NCBI GenBank assembly: GCA_023667265.1
Contig: JAMPAJ010000004.1
Span: 1 to 64,000 of the forward strand
Length of the DNA stretch: 64,000 nt
Direction of reading: 5' to 3'
Origin: Alistipes sp.
GTDB taxonomy: Bacteria > Bacillota > Clostridia > Oscillospirales > Ruminococcaceae
Part shown: piece after piece, positions 16,795 through 27,972 of the stretch
How positions within the stretch are numbered: the first letter of the stretch is position 1
How the letters are laid out: every line of letters starts with the position of its first letter
The notes under the pieces: model-generated
The model's input: the letters and a program-made list of their open reading frames with translations, nothing else
Told to the model about the DNA's origin: nothing
Database searches by the model: none
Position numbers and translations under genes: made by a program

Positions 16795-18566
16795 CAGTAT
16801 TCCTCCGTTTCCTTTGTAAGTCTGTCAAGCTCAGCCGAAATTTCACCGGAAAGCTTTGAAAACTCCTCGTCGGCGCTGTCTTCGGCAACATACTTGAATC
16901 TGCCTATTCTCTCTCGAACTGCAAGCTCCGAAACAGCTTCCACATCTGCTCCTCTGGCAATAGCGGTCTCCGCCTCGTCGTTGAAATTCAGAATGAGCTT
17001 CATCATATAAAGCTGTTTTTTCAGGCTGGTATATGTGTCGATCTCGTGGAAGGCAAGCTGGTGCAGGAAATCCTCTCGAATCGAACGAGCCGTCTCCATT
17101 TTCAGTCTGTCGGAAGCCGAAAGAGCGTCCATACCGATAAGCTTTACGATCTCCTTCAGCTCCGCCTCGTCGTTGAGGATAGCCATGAATCTTCCACGCA
17201 GCTTCATCCAGTCTGCCGAAACGTTGTTATTGTACCAGTCAGCCAGGGAATCCGCATAGAGAGAATAGCTGGTGAGCCAGTTTATCGCAGGGAAGTGTCG
17301 CTGATACGCAAGGCTTGCGTCAAGTCCCCAGAATACCTTTACGATACGCAGAGTCGCCTGTGATACCGGCTCTGAAATATCGCCTCCGGGAGGTGAAACC
17401 GCGCCGATGACCGAAAGCGCGCCCTCGCGTCCCTCTGTGCCTGTAGAGATAACGCGTCCTGCACGCTCGTAGAACTGAGCAAGACGGCTTCCGAGATAGG
17501 CAGGGTAGCCCTCGTCTCCGGGCATTTCCTCAAGACGTCCGGACATCTCTCGCAGAGCCTCTGCCCAGCGCGATGTGGAATCAGCCATAAGAGCAACGGA
17601 ATAGCCCATATCACGGTAATATTCCGCGATCGTGATACCCGTATAAACGGAAGCCTCACGAGCCGCAACAGGCATATCGGAGGTGTTTGCAATAAGCACG
17701 GTTCGCTCCATAAGGGATTTTCCTGTCTTTGGGTCGATAAGCTCCGGGAACTCGTTAAGAACGTCGGTCATTTCGTTTCCGCGCTCGCCGCAGCCGATGT
17801 ATACGATAATATCAGCCTCCGCCCATTTTGCAAGCTGATGCTGGGTAACGGTCTTTCCGCTGCCGAAAGGGCCGGGAATTGCCGCAACTCCGCCCTTTGC
17901 AATGGGGAACAGACAGTCGACGACGCGCTGACCGGTAACAAGGGGCATATTCGGCGAAAGCTTCTTTGCATATGGTCTGCCCCGGCGGACCGCCCATTTC
18001 TGCATCATCGTAAGCTCGCGCTCACCGCTTTCCGTCTCGATAACGCAGACTGTCTCCGCAACCGTAAATTCGCCCTGCTTCACCGATCTGACAGTGCCGC
18101 TTACGCCGTTGGGAACCATTATTTTATGAAGTACGATATCGGTTTCCGGGACAGTTCCGATAACGTCGCCGTCCTGTACCCTGTCGCCGATCTTCACGGC
18201 AGGGGTGAACTGCCATTTTTTATCGCGTTTAAGCGACGATACCTCAACTCCGCGGGCAAGATTGTTTCCGCAGAGCTTCCGTATATCGTCGAGAGGACGC
18301 TGTATGCCGTCGTAGATGCTGCCGATAAGTCCGGGACCAAGCTCCGCGGACATAGGCTCGCCGGTTGATTCAACAGACTCTCCCGTGCCAAGACCGGAGG
18401 TCTCCTCGTAAACCTGGATGGAAGCCCTGTCGCCGTGCATCTCGATTATTTCGCCGATAAGGCGCTTTTTACTTACACGTACAACGTCGAACATATTCGC
18501 ATCTCTCATACCCTCAGCCACAACAAGAGGGCCGGATATTTTAACAATATTTCCAATGCTGCTCAA
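16794..18566 (-). CDS. ntpA: V-type ATPase catalytic subunit A
   Basis: The start is TTG 18566, supported by AAGGAGA 6-7 nt upstream. The 590 residues include the A-type insertion (non-homologous region, about 115-185) and Walker A GPFGSGKT at 232-239, the GCGERGNEM segment and [13 protein letters not shown]. It hydrolyses or makes ATP at the A-B interface. The length is normal. The TTG start 17 nt after ntpG may tune translation. Confidence 0.96.
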   Translation of the reverse strand: MSSIGNIVKISGPLVVAEGMRDANMFDVVRVSKKRLIGEIIEMHGDRASIQVYEETSGLGTGESVESTGEPMSAELGPGLIGSIYDGIQRPLDDIRKLCGNNLARGVEVSSLKRDKKWQFTPAVKIGDRVQDGDVIGTVPETDIVLHKIMVPNGVSGTVRSVKQGEFTVAETVCVIETESGERELTMMQKWAVRRGRPYAKKLSPNMPLVTGQRVVDCLFPIAKGGVAAIPGPFGSGKTVTQHQLAKWAEADIIVYIGCGERGNEMTDVLNEFPELIDPKTGKSLMERTVLIANTSDMPVAAREASVYTGITIAEYYRDMGYSVALMADSTSRWAEALREMSGRLEEMPGDEGYPAYLGSRLAQFYERAGRVISTGTEGREGALSVIGAVSPPGGDISEPVSQATLRIVKVFWGLDASLAYQRHFPAINWLTSYSLYADSLADWYNNNVSADWMKLRGRFMAILNDEAELKEIVKLIGMDALSASDRLKMETARSIREDFLHQLAFHEIDTYTSLKKQLYMMKLILNFNDEAETAIARGADVEAVSELAVRERIGRFKYVAEDSADEEFSKLSGEISAELDRLTKETEEY

Positions 18567-18582
18567 GTTCGCATCTCCTTTT

Positions 18583-18903
18583 CTAATTCAGAATATCGGA
18601 GCCGACAGCCTTTTCCACAGCCTCGTGAAGTCCTCTCATGCCCTCGCCGGTGTTGCCCTCGATGGCAGGTATCAGCACGATCGCCGGAAGTCTCTTGCTC
18701 CTGTATTTTTTTATGGTTTCAGCCGCAAGCGCCGCGGCAGGCTCGGTAATATAAATTACCCCGAAGCCGTTTGCCGCAAGCCTTGTTATAAGTCTTGATA
18801 TTTTTTCGCCGTCGGTTTCACGGAATACGGAAAGTCCGAGAGCCGCAAATCCTGAAACGCTTGCCGAGTCGCCGATAACGGCTGTTTTGCACAATTCAGA
18901 CAT
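18583..18903 (-). CDS. ntpG: V-type ATPase subunit F (NtpG)
   Basis: This small 106-residue protein begins [23 protein letters not shown] and contains [10 protein letters not shown], the Rossmann-like core of subunit F, which binds the D shaft in the central stalk. Its start codon lies within the last codons of ntpC (8-nt overlap). Confidence 0.92.
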   Translation of the reverse strand: MSELCKTAVIGDSASVSGFAALGLSVFRETDGEKISRLITRLAANGFGVIYITEPAAALAAETIKKYRSKRLPAIVLIPAIEGNTGEGMRGLHEAVEKAVGSDILN

Positions 18904-19834
18904 AAAGCTTCCGCATCCTTTCCGTTATTGTTTCCCTGTCTGCGCCAAATTCCTTGCACACGCGTATTATCCGCAGATTTTTCTGCTCAGCCTCTGCAGC
19001 AATGAAATAGGCAGCCAGAGGCTCCGAACCAAAGGACATCATTCTTGCAGATTCCGCAAGCTCCATTATCATGTCGTCGCATTGCTTTTCAAATGCCGCA
19101 GCCGAGCTGTTCAGCAGCTTTGCAAGCTCGCCGAAGCCTGCTCCGTCAAGGTAGGACAGCAGATTTTCCTCGCCCTCCAGCGCAGCCTTCACAAGCAATT
19201 CCTTATCCAGCTCGCGGCTTCCGCAGACGGCGGTCTCCAGAAAGCTCCTGGACTTTTTCATTCTGCTGCATCTGTAGGCTGTTTTTATATCGGCGCAGAC
19301 CGCCGTAAGCTCCGCATATCTTTTTATAAATCCGCAGCCTGTTGCTCCGGCGTCCTCCTGCATACGGCGCAGCGCTGCCGCATCAATATACGAATCGGCA
19401 AGCTGACCGTCGGAGGTACGCACGATAATATCGTAAGCCTCGCGCGCCGTCTCCCGGATATGCTCCGGAAGAGCGTCATGATCCTTTTCAGCCAGAGCCT
19501 TCGGAAGCTGCTCCAGGTCGAGACTCGTCGGCTCGACAAAATAATCGGCAGCCTGCTTTCCGCTTATCATAGCCTTTAACGCCGCCTTTAAATTGTGAAA
19601 ATCATTTTTATACAAAAGTATCTCCAGCTCACGGCTGTCCGGCGCATACTCTCTGAGCATAGTCCAGACGGCAGACGGATCTGCGTTTTCTCCGCCGCTC
19701 TTTGAATTCAGAATAGCTTCCGTCTCCGCTTTTCCCTGAGCATTTATCAGCTGCTCAAGCTCATTACGAGTCATCAGCGTATTTTCCATAGCCTTTACAG
19801 CTGCAACTGCGTTTGCATATTTTGTTGTACTCAT
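18896..19834 (-). CDS. ntpC: V-type ATPase subunit C (d-type rotor funnel)
   Basis: ATG 19834 (MSTTKYANAVAAVKAME...) overlaps the ntpE stop as ATGA, giving 312 residues. The helical protein contains NLKAALKAMI and ENLLSYLDGAGFGEL, as in NtpC/AtpC. It forms the funnel that joins the D-F shaft to the c-ring. The length is close to the usual 330 residues. Confidence 0.92.
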   Translation of the reverse strand: MSTTKYANAVAAVKAMENTLMTRNELEQLINAQGKAETEAILNSKSGGENADPSAVWTMLREYAPDSRELEILLYKNDFHNLKAALKAMISGKQAADYFVEPTSLDLEQLPKALAEKDHDALPEHIRETAREAYDIIVRTSDGQLADSYIDAAALRRMQEDAGATGCGFIKRYAELTAVCADIKTAYRCSRMKKSRSFLETAVCGSRELDKELLVKAALEGEENLLSYLDGAGFGELAKLLNSSAAAFEKQCDDMIMELAESARMMSFGSEPLAAYFIAAEAEQKNLRIIRVCKEFGADRETITERMRKLYV

Positions 19835-20436
19835 CAGCTCACCTGCCCGAACAGAGCCTTTGCGGCAGTATCTCTTACGCTGTCGCGGTCGGCTTCGATT
19901 ATCGCTCTGAAGCTGCAATTTTCGGATATAAGACCATAGGAGAGGATAAAGCCGTTTTCGATGTCAGCCGCCTTATCCGATATCGTCACAGTACCTCCGG
20001 CTTTTTCCGCAAGCCTTGCGGCAGATTTCCTGAAGCTGTCGGGCAGCCTGGAAAGATCTCCTGCGTTAAGCTGCAAAATGCCGTCTCCACGCTGCAAATG
20101 CTTTGCAAGCAGCTTTTCCAGTACGGCAAAATACTCATTGTCCGGCATACCGTCCAGCTTCCGGAGGGCAGCTTCCACTGTCTCGTCGATCGCCGACACC
20201 TTATACGCCAGGATCTTCCGCTTCATTTCGCCGTCTATTGAGGATTCGCCGTTTTTATGCTCCTGCTCGAGCCTTGCCAGGGATCTTTTCAGATATTCTT
20301 CATATTCCCTGTCAGCCCTGGCTTTACATTCAGCCTCAATTTCCGAAGCCTTCTTTTCCGCAGCTGATATGAGGGAGTCCTCGGTCTGCTTCTGCTGTGA
20401 GGCGATGATGTCCAGGATATTTTCAATTCCTGCCAT
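19834..20436 (-). CDS. ntpE: V-type ATPase peripheral stalk subunit E
   Basis: ATG 20436 follows GGAGGT. The 200-residue product has a long charged N-terminal helix (about 10-95, rich in Glu, Lys, Arg and Ala) that would pair with the NtpF helix, and a globular C-terminal half with GGTVTISDKAADIENGFIL and NCSFRAIIE, typical of subunit E. Confidence 0.92.
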   Translation of the reverse strand: MAGIENILDIIASQQKQTEDSLISAAEKKASEIEAECKARADREYEEYLKRSLARLEQEHKNGESSIDGEMKRKILAYKVSAIDETVEAALRKLDGMPDNEYFAVLEKLLAKHLQRGDGILQLNAGDLSRLPDSFRKSAARLAEKAGGTVTISDKAADIENGFILSYGLISENCSFRAIIEADRDSVRDTAAKALFGQVS

Positions 20437-20450
20437 TTCTTTACCTCCGT

Positions 20451-22899
<2,449 letters not shown>

Positions 22900-22918
22900 A
22901 AATTATATCACCCTCCTC

Positions 22919-23230
22919 TTATCCAAAAAATCCGCTGATTATCGCCGAAACAGCCTTATCGGAGTTTTCCTGCAGCCGACTTCTCAGCTCGTCCAGCCTT
23001 CTGCTGCACTCCTTATCGGCATTTTCAGCATATTGTTTCAGCCTTTCCTGGTCGGAACGTTTTCGCTTTTCAGACTCCGCCCTGGCTTCCGCGACTCTTT
23101 TCTGGACTGCGACCGCTCCGTTCTGCTGAGCCTGGGTCACTATTTCCTCAGCCATTTTTCTGGCGTCGATGTTTTTTCTGTCCGCTTCAGCCTCTGCGTC
23201 GAGTATTTTTCTTACTGATTCTGATGCCAT
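22919..23230 (-). CDS. ntpF: V-type ATPase peripheral stalk subunit NtpF (G/H-like)
   Basis: ATG 23230 (MASESVRKILDAEAEADRKN) follows AAAGGAGG, so the open frame that reaches upstream to 23272 is not used. The 103-residue product is almost entirely one charged helix rich in Ala, Glu, Arg and Gln, with a hydrophobic C-terminal end. This is the expected partner of subunit E in the peripheral stalk. As first gene of the operon it matches the ntpF position in E. hirae. Confidence 0.85.
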   Translation of the reverse strand: MASESVRKILDAEAEADRKNIDARKMAEEIVTQAQQNGAVAVQKRVAEARAESEKRKRSDQERLKQYAENADKECSRRLDELRSRLQENSDKAVSAIISGFFG

Positions 23231-23254
23231 ATTCTGCCTCCTTTTATGAATATT

Positions 23255-23320
23255 TCCTGGGGAAATGTCCATATAAACGCAAAGAGAGCCGACTCTACAG
23301 ACAGCTCCCTCTTTGGATCT
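23255..23320 (-). other. Hairpin in the V-ATPase operon leader
   Basis: On the minus strand aaagagggagc and gctctcttt flank a loop of about 15 nt, between the promoter and ntpF. No T-run follows, so it is more likely a leader structure or mRNA stabiliser than a terminator. Confidence 0.35.
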
Positions 23321-23337
23321 TCATTTCCTTATTCAGT

Positions 23338-23366
23338 ATTATAACATAATTTACTCCCGCTGTCAA
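23338..23366 (-). promoter_or_regulatory. Consensus promoter of the V-ATPase operon
   Basis: On the minus strand TTGACA (23366-23361), exactly 17 nt, TATAAT (23343-23338). Both hexamers match consensus perfectly, which suggests strong constitutive expression. The -10 box lies about 108 nt before the ntpF start. Confidence 0.85.
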
Positions 23367-23387
23367 TAGATATTGAGCAAATTTTGC

Positions 23388-24284
23388 CTAAAACAGCAAT
23401 TCATCAAAAAATCTGCATTCCTCGTCATTACAGCATACTGCCTCGTCAAGAGCAATATTAAGGTGGAAAACGTGCCCCATATGCTCCTGCCCGGCAGAAC
23501 CGTACAGCTTATACCTGTTTTTCACTCCCAGCTCGTCAAGGCGGCTCGCAAGCAGGAGCGCGTCGTCCCTGAGAAAATCGTAGTATGCGGTCATTATGAA
23601 GCTGGGCGGAAAATCCGGAGTGATACTCTCCATAACGTTCAGCTGCTCTGCCAGCTCGATTTCCTTTCCCTGAAAATAGGCGTCAAACATTTCGCTGTGC
23701 TCGCCGGACATTATGCTCCTCATATCGTACATTCCGCAGTTGAAGCCGCAGCCCTTGACACGGATATCCGGCAGCTCCAAGCCAAAAAGCCTGCCGTAGG
23801 CTCTGTTTGTCAGCATTGCCGTATACTGCGAGGCGATCTGCGCCCCGGCTGAATCGCCGACTATGAAAAGCTTGTCAGAGTCGATGAGATGCTCCCTGCC
23901 CTGCTCTTCTATGAAACGGAAAACGCTGTTCACATCCTCCACCGCCCCGGGATAAGCCGTCTCCGGAGCAAGCCTGTATGAAAAATTCACAACCGTGAAG
24001 CCTCGTGCGGCAAGGTCTGCGCAATAGAAGCGATACCGCTCCTTATCTCCGTAAACGTAAGCGCCGCCGTGAACGCTTACGATCGTTTTATCCGGAGAAC
24101 CATCCTCAGCCGGATAGTAAATATCAAGAAGATTTTCATTTTCGCTGCCGTAACGAATATCCCGGAAGCAATTTACTGTTTCGGGTATCGCAAAGCTGCT
24201 GTCGCGCACATTATCATATCCGGCAAATGCTGCCCTTGTGCTTTCGGCGTATTTCAGGTATTTATCAAAATTATCTGTCATCAT
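23388..24284 (-). CDS. Intracellular alpha/beta-hydrolase esterase (HSL-like)
   Basis: This 298-residue protein has no signal peptide. Its motifs are HGGAY (72-76, oxyanion hole), GDSAGA (143-148) with nucleophile Ser145, an Asp near 240 (DFLRDDALL) and His near 268-271 (QEHMGHVF). These fit the hormone-sensitive-lipase branch of carboxylesterases. The gene starts 3 nt after the pectate lyase stop and has no good ribosome site of its own, so it appears translationally coupled. A cytoplasmic role in removing acetyl or other esters from imported pectic oligosaccharides is an inference from that linkage. Confidence 0.8.
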   Translation of the reverse strand: MMTDNFDKYLKYAESTRAAFAGYDNVRDSSFAIPETVNCFRDIRYGSENENLLDIYYPAEDGSPDKTIVSVHGGAYVYGDKERYRFYCADLAARGFTVVNFSYRLAPETAYPGAVEDVNSVFRFIEEQGREHLIDSDKLFIVGDSAGAQIASQYTAMLTNRAYGRLFGLELPDIRVKGCGFNCGMYDMRSIMSGEHSEMFDAYFQGKEIELAEQLNVMESITPDFPPSFIMTAYYDFLRDDALLLASRLDELGVKNRYKLYGSAGQEHMGHVFHLNIALDEAVCCNDEECRFFDELLF

Positions 24285-24287
24285 ATT

Positions 24288-27200
24288 TTATTTCACAATA
24301 AGCTTTCTCATGGCTGCCAGGTCGAAGGCGTCGATAACGCCGTCCTCCACCAGGTCGCCTGCTGTCCAGTCTGTGATATCCTTAGAGCCGAGAAGCCATT
24401 TCTCCATCATCACAAGATCAGCGACGGAAAATTCTCCGTCTGCATTTACGTCTCCTATAACGGCTGTCGGAGCTGGTTCAGCGAAAACCGTATAATTAAC
24501 GCAGCCTGCCGACTGACCGTTTGTACCGAGCGTTACCTTCTCGCCGCTCTTTACGGCTTTTCTGTAAATTATAAATGTAACGTCCTTATTATTTACAGCG
24601 GTCATAGACGTTTTTTCAAATCCGCTCATCCACTCCGGAGCTGCCGTAACGCGGCTGTCCATGGCGACATATACGGTCATATCCGCACCTGCCGTAAACT
24701 GCGCAAGGTCGCCGGTGGAATTTTTCGAGTCGCAGGCAGTTATGATGTATTCCGCATCGGCAAGAGCCTCCGGAAGCTCCGCATATGTCACGTCCCTGTC
24801 GCCGAACAGCGGCTTTCCTACGCTTAAAGCCGAACCTATCGACCAGCTTTCGGAATGTTCCGTATCGAGCACAGTCAATTCCTTGATAAGCCTTCCGCTG
24901 AGAGGAAGCGAGCCGCGTCCGAACACAAAGCTGTCCATATTCATAAGATAGCCGTCTCCGCCTGTAAAGCGAATGTAAAGATTCCTGACTCCGGAGAGCT
25001 TCGGAATATTGAAGGCTGCCTCCTGATAATCGGAAAATCCCGACGTTCCGGCAAAATCAACTGATGCCGCAGGAGTTCCGGACATAACGCCGAGGTAAAG
25101 CTCCATTTTGCAGGCATTTCCCGACGCCATGACCTTAAAGCTCTTAGCGCCGTCCTCGAAATCAACATTTCTGAACATGATGCTGTCGCCGCTCTCGATA
25201 AAGCCGATATTCTGTCCGCCTGTGGAAGCCAGATCCTCAACGCGTATACCCTCCTGCGAGGAGAAGCTTTCTGCCTCTATGGTCTCAAAGGCAGAGATCG
25301 TCTCAACAATTCCGTTGTACTCCACCGGGTCGCCGGCAAGCTCGTTAAGATACATTTCAACATTTGTGTAATCGTCTGCGGAAAGGCTGACGATAGCTCC
25401 GTCGGAAGCGTCATTCGGATCAAGACCATGCTCGGTCTCCCAGGCGTCGGGCATACCGTCGTGATCGCTGTCCGCAGGAGCAGCTCCGCCCTTGAAATTA
25501 GAGCTGTTCGGATAGCCGCCAACGTCGTTCTGGCTGTCGATAATACCCTTTAATCCTGCCTTGCTGCCGGTATAGGTGTACGTTCCGTTTGTGACCTCCT
25601 TGATATAGCGCGAGTCAAGGTAGTCCCAGCCCGGCTGATTTGCGCCTGCGGATGCGATAACGCTCTTGTAGGCGTCATCGGCGGACTGCGTATTCACATA
25701 CGGCTCAAAGAAAGGCGTATCGCTGCGGACATCGGCATCGGTGGAGTTCTTGCCGCCCGACTTCGCTTTTCCCTTAGCCCATGCGTCGTCGGTTGAATTG
25801 AGGATCGCATTGCCCTTGCTGTCGGTCATTTTATTTCCGGAGACATACATCTTCTGCATATCGTTTGTGCCAAGCTCGTTGCCGTCCAGCGAAACCACAT
25901 GAAGAGACGTATTGCTGACTTCGCCTGCCTTGTAATAATTATTGACAAACTGCAAACGCCTTACGCCGCCGTCTGTTGTACGGTCGCGCCAGTTGTAAAC
26001 GACATTGTTCCGGAAGTCAAGCTGACCGCCGTATGTCACAGCGTCCTGCTCCATAGCTCCTGCAAGTGAAACGTTTCTTCCGGTATTGTCCACAAGCAGA
26101 TTGTGGTGGAAGCTTCCGGTATAGCCGCTTATGGACGCGGCAAAGGAGTGGGGCTCGGTTTTATCCCGGTCGCCTGCGTCATAGTGGACAGACTCGTTCA
26201 GAGACTCGGCAATAATATTCCACTGGAATGAAATATTCTGCGCCGAACGGGAGCTGAAGCCCTCGTCGGTAGCCCAGGAGATCGAGCAGTGGTCTACGAT
26301 GGAATAATTACAGCTTCCGAGACCCATGCCGCCTGTGGATTTTCCGTTCATATCGCCTACACGGACGCGGACGCCGCGTATGACAACGTCGCTTGCGCCC
26401 ATTGCTCCAAAATCGTAATTGATAAGAGTTATTCCGTCTCCGGGAGCGGTCTGACCGGCAACATAGACATCGCCGCCGTCGTCGGGGATGCAGAGCACGC
26501 TTTTCAGTTCAATAATGCCGCCCACCTTGAATACAACGATCCTCGGGCCTTTTTCAACCTCGAGAGCCTGGCGGAGACTTCCCTCGCCGCTGTCATTGAG
26601 ATTGGTGACCTCAACGATCCTTCCGCCTCTGCCGCCTCTCGCATAGCGTCCGTAGCCCTCGGCTGTAGGGAACGCCACACGTGCCGGGTTAAAGCTGTAA
26701 ACTGCGCCCTTTACAACGTTTCCGCTGCTGTCTACCTCGTCGACACGCCAATAATAGGTATTTATCGAGGAATAGCTGCTGTCCAGATCAAATTTCGTGC
26801 CTGTCTGGCTGCCTTTATACTCGGCGGAGGCTTTTGTTGCATTTGCAACGCTGTTATAGTCTGTACCTATATAAACATCATGAGACTTCGCATCCTGACC
26901 TGCCGTCCAGGAAAGTCCGTTTTCAATTTCAAAATGCTTTTCCTTATCGGAGGGCGAAATTTTTGAAATAGATCTTACCGGGTCTGCTCCGTCCAGTTCG
27001 AGAGCGTTGAGCCAGGCATTATTCACATCGCCGTTGCCCTCGCCTTTGATGAGCACGGTTACGGTTTCTCCCGATTTTACGTCAAATTCCGCGTAGGAGA
27101 TACCTGCGTCGTCCTCGTTTTTCACGCCTGTAGGACACTGAACGCCTGCGGCTGTCGTTTTTCCGTTGACGGAGACAGTCAGAGAGCTGTTCTTCACGTT

Positions 27201-27638
27201 GTCGACGCAGCTATGCCACATTTTCAGACTGTGGTGTCCTGCTGAAAGTCTGGAGATCTCCAGCTTCAGCACTCCGCCCTTATCGCCGTCATTTATCTTC
27301 GCGCCGTCCATTGTCATATACGGGTAAATGCCGCTCTGGAGCTGGAGCTTCTTGTTGTTGACCATGCGTACCTCCGAGCCGACTGAACCGCCGTTTGACA
27401 GCTTCAAAGACACGCCGTTTATTGTTGTACTCGGCGCATCTCCGGTGGCTATCCAGTTTTCGGCGACCCTTGAATATGACGCCTTTCTTCCGTCGCCTGC
27501 GTTAAGGTCGATAGTAAGCCGGACGCTGTCGCCCAGTGCAGATACGTTTTTTTCGGGCGCCGAAACATTACCCAATGCTCCGGAGCATACAACTGCCGCT
27601 GCCAATCCGGAGAAGAGCTTCTTTAAATTCCCTTTCAT
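24288..27638 (-). CDS. Secreted multimodular PL1-type pectate lyase with CBM6 and dockerin
   Basis: ATG 27638 follows GGAGG, with a signal peptide at 1-26. The 1116 residues contain: a beta-rich N-terminal module (about 35-215) that may bind carbohydrate; an Fn3-like module (about 225-315); a PL1-like right-handed beta-helix (about 320-715) beginning PTAEGYGRYARGGRGG and containing VAGQTAPGDGITL, SIVDHCSISWATDEG and RRLQFVNNYY; a calcium-repeat-like DSDHDGMPDAWE segment (about 719-745); a CBM6-type module (about 783-909, IEAESF and GGQNIGFIESGD); a further beta module; and a dockerin (about 1059-1116). It would cleave polygalacturonate on the cellulosome. The PL1 subfamily is uncertain because the classical RxPxxR motif is not obvious. 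Confidence 0.85.
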   Translation of the reverse strand: MKGNLKKLFSGLAAAVVCSGALGNVSAPEKNVSALGDSVRLTIDLNAGDGRKASYSRVAENWIATGDAPSTTINGVSLKLSNGGSVGSEVRMVNNKKLQLQSGIYPYMTMDGAKINDGDKGGVLKLEISRLSAGHHSLKMWHSCVDNVKNSSLTVSVNGKTTAAGVQCPTGVKNEDDAGISYAEFDVKSGETVTVLIKGEGNGDVNNAWLNALELDGADPVRSISKISPSDKEKHFEIENGLSWTAGQDAKSHDVYIGTDYNSVANATKASAEYKGSQTGTKFDLDSSYSSINTYYWRVDEVDSSGNVVKGAVYSFNPARVAFPTAEGYGRYARGGRGGRIVEVTNLNDSGEGSLRQALEVEKGPRIVVFKVGGIIELKSVLCIPDDGGDVYVAGQTAPGDGITLINYDFGAMGASDVVIRGVRVRVGDMNGKSTGGMGLGSCNYSIVDHCSISWATDEGFSSRSAQNISFQWNIIAESLNESVHYDAGDRDKTEPHSFAASISGYTGSFHHNLLVDNTGRNVSLAGAMEQDAVTYGGQLDFRNNVVYNWRDRTTDGGVRRLQFVNNYYKAGEVSNTSLHVVSLDGNELGTNDMQKMYVSGNKMTDSKGNAILNSTDDAWAKGKAKSGGKNSTDADVRSDTPFFEPYVNTQSADDAYKSVIASAGANQPGWDYLDSRYIKEVTNGTYTYTGSKAGLKGIIDSQNDVGGYPNSSNFKGGAAPADSDHDGMPDAWETEHGLDPNDASDGAIVSLSADDYTNVEMYLNELAGDPVEYNGIVETISAFETIEAESFSSQEGIRVEDLASTGGQNIGFIESGDSIMFRNVDFEDGAKSFKVMASGNACKMELYLGVMSGTPAASVDFAGTSGFSDYQEAAFNIPKLSGVRNLYIRFTGGDGYLMNMDSFVFGRGSLPLSGRLIKELTVLDTEHSESWSIGSALSVGKPLFGDRDVTYAELPEALADAEYIITACDSKNSTGDLAQFTAGADMTVYVAMDSRVTAAPEWMSGFEKTSMTAVNNKDVTFIIYRKAVKSGEKVTLGTNGQSAGCVNYTVFAEPAPTAVIGDVNADGEFSVADLVMMEKWLLGSKDITDWTAGDLVEDGVIDAFDLAAMRKLIVK

Positions 27639-27702
27639 TTATGAGCCTCCATTATAAATACAAATAATTTCCTGCTGCATTTCTATCAATTTCATTGTTT
27701 AC

Positions 27703-27731
27703 ATTATATAATTTTTTCAGGCGCGTGTCAA
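27703..27731 (-). promoter_or_regulatory. Promoter of the pectate lyase-esterase operon
   Basis: On the minus strand TTGACA (27731-27726), 17 nt, TATAAT (27708-27703): both perfect hexamers. The intergenic region 27639-27972 otherwise holds only AT-rich sequence and the divergent kinase promoter. Confidence 0.8.
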
Positions 27732-27885
27732 TGAATTATAATATCATATTTAAAAAATTATTTATATGTTTATTATTTTTGATGTGTACTATAATGTTAT
27801 ATTAATTCGCGTCAATGAGATTATTTTACATCTTTACAAGGGCTGACCGCTCTGTAAAATAACTTGAAATTTATTTCCGCGAGTG

Positions 27886-27914
27886 TTGCAATTTTCCTGT
27901 TAATGTGCTATAAT
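27886..27914 (+). promoter_or_regulatory. Promoter of the hybrid histidine kinase
   Basis: TTGCAA at 27886-27891 followed by TTTT, 17-nt spacer, TATAAT at 27909-27914. The preceding bases cgcgagtg match those before the promoter at 2977. Confidence 0.75.
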
Positions 27915-27972
27915 AGTTATAGTAACTACACGAGAGCCTCCGGAAACGGACAGCTCGGAATCGGAGAATAAT

